Program-made: the position numbers and the translations under genes
From: Sphingobacterium corticibacterium
Lineage (GTDB): Bacteria; Bacteroidota; Bacteroidia; Sphingobacteriales; Sphingobacteriaceae
DNA length: 64,000 nt
Direction of reading: 5' to 3'
Assembly: GCF_004208525.1 (NCBI RefSeq)
Contig: NZ_SGIT01000002.1
Span: 558,001-622,000, forward strand
The notes under the pieces: generated by a model
Databases searched by the model: none
Told to the model about the DNA's origin: nothing
What the model saw: only the letters and a program-made list of their open reading frames with translations
Shown: in pieces, positions 60,017-64,000 of the stretch
Position numbering within the stretch: the first letter of the stretch is position 1
How the letters are laid out: each line of letters starts with the position of its first letter

Positions 60017-62890
60017 ATGAACAAACCTTTCTTATATACTGTTGCAGAAGATATATACCGTCGTTTTGGAAACGATCTGTCCGACATCGCCATCGTATTC
60101 AACAACAAGCGTCCGATCACTTACCTCAAGAAACACTTAGCAGAGGTTTATGGCAAAGCGATCTGGTCACCCCAGTTTTTCACGATCCAATCATTTTTTA
60201 AACAGGCTACGGATGCCTCGGAAGCATCTCCCCTCAGTCAATTCTTCTATCTTTTCGAGCTACACAACGAACTGCTAATTGCAGAGGGTTCTGAACCGGA
60301 AACATTGGAAGATTTTTATCCAATTGCAGAAATCATATTACGCGATTTCGGACAATTGGACTATGAGCTTGTCGATGTCGACCAGATATATATGGAACTC
60401 TATGACACGACAAAAATTGACATTGCCTTTCAACATTTCACGGTCGAACAGCAGCATTTTATCCGGCAATTTTGGCAATCGTTCTCTGTTGCAGGCCATA
60501 GCGGACTGCAACAGCGCTTCCTGAAACTTTGGCGACGGCTTCCGATATTGTATAAAGCATTCAAACAGAAGCTAACACAAGAAAAACAGCTGCATTATCC
60601 CAGTCTATACCGGCAGCTTGTAGAAGGTAACGTAACCCATCCTCATTTTACAAAAGCATACAAAAAGATATTGTTTGTGGGGTTTAATGCCCTCAGCAAA
60701 GCAGAGGTTCATCTTTTCCAAAGATGGCAAGCGGAAGATGAAGCCCTGTTCTATTTTGATGCCGACACCTATTACCTGGATGATAAAGAACAAGAAGCTG
60801 GTCTGTTTATCCGTCGCAACATAAAAAGCTATGGGTTAGTCAACGCCCTGGGAGAAAGCCAAGCGATATTAGGCCATAGACAGCGTACCGTCCATCTCTA
60901 TGCCTGCAGCGGTAAAAACAGCCAGACCAAGCTTTTACACGATATATTGCTAGCTTCAGCGTCGTCCGCGAAAAGTGCAGCTATCTTGCTTGCGGATGAA
61001 AGCTTACTGGTACCCTTGCTGCAAAGCTTGCCGGATGTAAAACCAAACATTACAACAGGCTACCCGCTAACACAATCGCCAATATATGGCTTGCTAGACT
61101 TATGGATGGATGTACAGGAAGAAATTTCGCACTACAAAAGGCGCAAGATCGCTTTCCAATATGTAGAAACTTTTGTGAATCATCCATTAACCGGCGTTTC
61201 CGCAAAAGAACGGGAGACCCTATTCAAAGACATCACCGATAAGCAGCAGTTTGAAATCGATGTGGATAGCATCAGCTTGACGAGCACGGTGTTTACGTCG
61301 TTCTTTAAACCATTATCGACTTCCGCTCTACTCATTCCGACCCTCATTCAGTTGCTAGACAGTTTGCTCGTTTCGCTGACAGCGCAGGACCGTGTGGGCC
61401 AGATTGACAGCAACCTTATCATCGAGACCAAGAAAGTGCTCAACCAGTTGCATCAAGGCTTATCAAACTTAGGCTCCACATCAATAGCCTTTCAGCTCGG
61501 CTTAATTCGAAAAGCCATCAATCCAATCAATGCAGCCATCGAGGGAGATCCGCTAAACGGACTACAGATTATGGGTTTATTGGAAAGCCGCTGTCTCAAC
61601 TTTGACCAAGTGTACATACTCGGTGCAAACGAAGGCATCCTTCCCCAAACATCTAGCTCCCCGACTTTTTTGCCCAATAGTTTACGACGAGCTTACCAAC
61701 TCCCAATCTTAGAGAACCAAGACGCACTTTCGGCGTATCTTTTCTATCGACATTTTCAATATAGCGATGGTCTTCATGTATTTTACAATAGTTTAGTCGA
61801 CGAGAGTAGCACCGGCGAAGAAAGCCGTTTTATAAAACAGCTGCAGTTCGAGAGTAATTTTCATTTCAAGATATACACCCAACAGCAAACAATTCGTTTC
61901 CAAGACACTCCTGATGAATTAGTTATCCCTAAAGCGGGTGTCGTATGGAAGCAATTATGGGAGATGTTCGTCGTACGAAAGAAAAGCTTATCGGCTACCG
62001 CCTTAACCAGCTACCTGCAATCGCCACTACAGTTTTTCCTGAAGTACGTTGCCGAGATCAAGGAACCTCCCACCATTTCACAGGAGTTTGAAATGAATCG
62101 GTTAGGCACGGTTATCCACAATGTGATGGAGACGATCTTGAAGCCCTACAAAGGATTGTCTGATTTTACACCTACGAAACAACTCGCATCTACCTTAGAT
62201 CAGTTGGACAGCTTAGTAGTTCGCGAGATCGGCACACAATACCACAACGAATTATTAACGATCGACGACTTAAATAGCATGCAACGTATTATGCATAAAA
62301 TCGCTTCCGCCTATGTCGCGGTCTATATTGAATACGACATTGCCCATTACAAAGCCTTTCGCATCATAGAACTGGAAAATGATGAGGATTACAGCATCGA
62401 TTTCCCGATCCTTATCAACGGAAAAGAAGAAACCATCCGGCTGTTCGGTATCATTGACCGTGTAGATGAAGTCCTTACACACGAAAACCAAGTAAAAACC
62501 CGCATAGTCGACTACAAAACTGGAGGCGACCAGGTAGAATTTAAGAGTCTGGAAAAGGTATTAGCCGCCAACACGGAAAACAAAGCGCTGGTACAAACCT
62601 TATTCTACAGCTACGTATTTGAGCAGGTGACAGGACGGGCACAATTAGAACCGCACCTATACGTTGCACGGCGTATGCGGGAAGACGGAACATTGTTTTA
62701 TAGCAAAGAGGTATTGGAAGCAGAAACCCTTGCACTTGCTAAAGAAGCCTTCATCCCTTTTCTACGCAGTACCTTGGAAGAGATTTTTAATCCCGATATC
62801 CCGTTTAAGCATTCTCCCGAGAGTAAGGTCTACCCGTCAGACCCCTATACATTATTTTATCGAAATGCAGTGGAAGATGCAGAGGAGTGA
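60017..62890 (+). CDS. PD-(D/E)XK nuclease-family protein (AddB-like subunit)
   Basis: A 957-residue partner of the AddA-like protein. ATG 60017 (MNKPFLYTVAEDIYRRFG) is used; nine extra codons upstream overlap the previous gene's end. The N-terminal part is a degenerate UvrD-like helicase without a good Walker A. VYILGANEGILPQTS is a typical AddB segment. The C-terminal nuclease has SATALTSYLQSPLQFFLKYV, D814 (GIIDRVDEV), and D832-Y-K834-T-G. The four cysteines that hold an iron-sulphur cluster in Bacillus AddB are not evident. Its stop directly abuts the stop of the convergent transglycosylase gene. Confidence 0.9.
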   Translation: MNKPFLYTVAEDIYRRFGNDLSDIAIVFNNKRPITYLKKHLAEVYGKAIWSPQFFTIQSFFKQATDASEASPLSQFFYLFELHNELLIAEGSEPETLEDFYPIAEIILRDFGQLDYELVDVDQIYMELYDTTKIDIAFQHFTVEQQHFIRQFWQSFSVAGHSGLQQRFLKLWRRLPILYKAFKQKLTQEKQLHYPSLYRQLVEGNVTHPHFTKAYKKILFVGFNALSKAEVHLFQRWQAEDEALFYFDADTYYLDDKEQEAGLFIRRNIKSYGLVNALGESQAILGHRQRTVHLYACSGKNSQTKLLHDILLASASSAKSAAILLADESLLVPLLQSLPDVKPNITTGYPLTQSPIYGLLDLWMDVQEEISHYKRRKIAFQYVETFVNHPLTGVSAKERETLFKDITDKQQFEIDVDSISLTSTVFTSFFKPLSTSALLIPTLIQLLDSLLVSLTAQDRVGQIDSNLIIETKKVLNQLHQGLSNLGSTSIAFQLGLIRKAINPINAAIEGDPLNGLQIMGLLESRCLNFDQVYILGANEGILPQTSSSPTFLPNSLRRAYQLPILENQDALSAYLFYRHFQYSDGLHVFYNSLVDESSTGEESRFIKQLQFESNFHFKIYTQQQTIRFQDTPDELVIPKAGVVWKQLWEMFVVRKKSLSATALTSYLQSPLQFFLKYVAEIKEPPTISQEFEMNRLGTVIHNVMETILKPYKGLSDFTPTKQLASTLDQLDSLVVREIGTQYHNELLTIDDLNSMQRIMHKIASAYVAVYIEYDIAHYKAFRIIELENDEDYSIDFPILINGKEETIRLFGIIDRVDEVLTHENQVKTRIVDYKTGGDQVEFKSLEKVLAANTENKALVQTLFYSYVFEQVTGRAQLEPHLYVARRMREDGTLFYSKEVLEAETLALAKEAFIPFLRSTLEEIFNPDIPFKHSPESKVYPSDPYTLFYRNAVEDAEE

Positions 62891-64000
62891 TTACTCTACA
62901 TTCTCCGCTTCTTTGCCAAACAGCCTTTCCAATAGACTTCTACGTCGGGCTTCGTCGCGTTCCATCTCTTTCATAATAGCCTCTTGTTCCGGATCAACCT
63001 CTCTGAAAGTGGTATCTATCAATCCTTTTGGTCTCGGCGGCCGTAATCCCGGTTCCAAAATAACACCGTAAAAACCATAGGCTTCCGGCACCAGTTCATC
63101 CTGCAGCTGCCCAAGCTTACTCATAATATAACCATACGTATTAAAATGCCGCTGTACCCAAGGTTTTAGATGTCCAGTATAGTCAAAAGAAGAAAGTCCA
63201 GTCTTCGGGCGAGGAATAATACTGGAGAGAAATAAACTCTCCCCGATGTTTAGCTGAGCAGGTGTTTTGCCAAAATAATAGGAAGATGCCTCCTGGATAC
63301 CATATACGTTTTTACCCCATTCAATCACATTTAAATATACCTCAAACATCCGGTCTTTGCTCACTTGTTCCGAGGTCTCCATGAGCCAAACCAACAAAAT
63401 CTCTTCAAATTTTCGCATCATGGTTTTGTTGCGGTTCAAAAAAACATTTTTCACCAACTGCATCGAGATGGTACTTGCTCCACGTTTGAACGCCCGTTCT
63501 TTCACATTCGTAGCGATAGATAGCTTAAACGCTTCTTCTTCAAATCCATTATGCTGATAGAAATAGGGATCTTCCGTATTCAGCACCGTTTTCTTCAAGA
63601 TAGAGGCCACTTGATCTAACGGCGTGAATGTTGGATTTGGAGGACCCACCACAATCTCCCGCATGAGGACGGTGTCTTCATATGCTTTATAGGTAAACGC
63701 CTGGTTTAATTGGCTGATATCCGCTTTTCCCCATTTGATGATTTTCAATTCCTTATCATCTATTTTGGAATGAAACACCAAACTATCCGGTTCCGCAAAA
63801 TTGATCGCAAAATCGAGATCATACGCTATTTTTCCTTCTACCTGGATGCCGTCCAATGTTTCAAACAACCCCTGCGGAATGGCGTCGAATAATTTTTGTG
63901 CTTCGAACTTACCAGTATGAACGGATAAACTCACTACTTTATCAGGTTTGGGAATAAATTTTACATAAGGTTGAAATTCAAATTCCTTCACCCGGATTTT
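62891..64000 (-). CDS. Biosynthetic peptidoglycan transglycosylase (GT51), C-terminal part
   Basis: The frame is open to the window edge, so the start lies outside; an internal GTG at 63991 is not taken as the start. The GT51 domain has the catalytic-Glu motif LNTEDPYFYQHNGF and RGASTISMQLVKNVFL, then VYLNVIEWGKNVYG and AAYYFGK-like ASSYYFGKTPAQLN. It polymerises lipid II into glycan strands at the outer face of the inner membrane. No transpeptidase domain follows: the protein ends about 120 residues after GT51 in a charged helix. About 120 visible residues before GT51 are of unknown fold, longer than in MtgA. Confidence 0.9.
   Translation of the reverse strand, partial: KIRVKEFEFQPYVKFIPKPDKVVSLSVHTGKFEAQKLFDAIPQGLFETLDGIQVEGKIAYDLDFAINFAEPDSLVFHSKIDDKELKIIKWGKADISQLNQAFTYKAYEDTVLMREIVVGPPNPTFTPLDQVASILKKTVLNTEDPYFYQHNGFEEEAFKLSIATNVKERAFKRGASTISMQLVKNVFLNRNKTMMRKFEEILLVWLMETSEQVSKDRMFEVYLNVIEWGKNVYGIQEASSYYFGKTPAQLNIGESLFLSSIIPRPKTGLSSFDYTGHLKPWVQRHFNTYGYIMSKLGQLQDELVPEAYGFYGVILEPGLRPPRPKGLIDTTFREVDPEQEAIMKEMERDEARRRSLLERLFGKEAENVE

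Noticed and set aside
1..64000. CRISPR arrays, tRNA or rRNA genes, transposases, phage genes, origin
   Set aside because: None could be recognised on either strand; the only repeats are the 21-bp array and the two structured elements.

Overview
The window (about 43% G+C) reads as the chromosome of a member of the Bacteroidota, most likely the Sphingobacteriaceae (Sphingobacterium, Pedobacter or Olivibacter type). Supporting signs are a SusD-type protein, many SPII lipoproteins, HmuY proteins, CcmB/CcmC/CcmD of the Bacteroidota type, DUF2480, DUF3108, DUF3109 and DUF6427 families, and TAnnTTTG promoter boxes. No tRNA, rRNA, CRISPR array, integrase or transposase was seen. Genus assignment is inference.

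Layout. 1-3456: the end of a SusD-like lipoprotein, then a secreted GH29 alpha-L-fucosidase fused to a complete subclass-B1 metallo-beta-lactamase domain. 3530-5455: an S41 peptidase lipoprotein and ppnP. 5489-18633: a large haem-acquisition locus. Its leftward arm encodes a TonB-dependent receptor, two HmuY lipoproteins, three further lipoproteins, a small Cys/His protein and a haem oxygenase. Its rightward arm encodes HmuT, HmuU, a fused HmuV-HmuS and a half-length Fur-like protein, facing a convergent AraC/PchR-type regulator. The 347-bp divergent region between the arms holds three direct repeats at an exact 21-bp period, plus a fourth outlying copy. The regulator probably acts there.

18733-34310: housekeeping genes. 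These are an M24 aminopeptidase, dacB (PBP4), maeB, ruvA, a his operon (hisC-B-H-A-F-IE, without hisG or hisD) ending in a WD40 gene, then rnz, a STAS protein, purC and phoH. 34515-49206: a SAM hydroxide adenosyltransferase, an ABC exporter, a YtxH-like protein, ccmBCD, a FadL-like barrel, lptC, a PpiD/SurA-like chaperone, several conserved DUF genes, a polyprenyl synthase and a TerC protein. 49287-64000: a degenerate FAD-dependent protein, glnS, metF, rimM, rpsP, a lipoprotein, an AddA/AddB-like helicase-nuclease pair, and the end of a GT51 transglycosylase.

Two related structured repeats (50588-51003 and 54300-54656), each a chain of four hairpins, fill the only other long non-coding stretches. 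One lies in the divergent region upstream of glnS; the other splits rpsP from rimM.

The most unusual items are the fucosidase/metallo-beta-lactamase fusion and the haem locus with its repeats, fused HmuV-HmuS, mini-Fur and two different haem-degrading modules. The haem genes form a logical chain: HmuY and other lipoproteins capture haem at the surface, the TonB receptor imports it, HmuT/U/V move it to the cytoplasm, and HmuS or haem oxygenase releases the iron.
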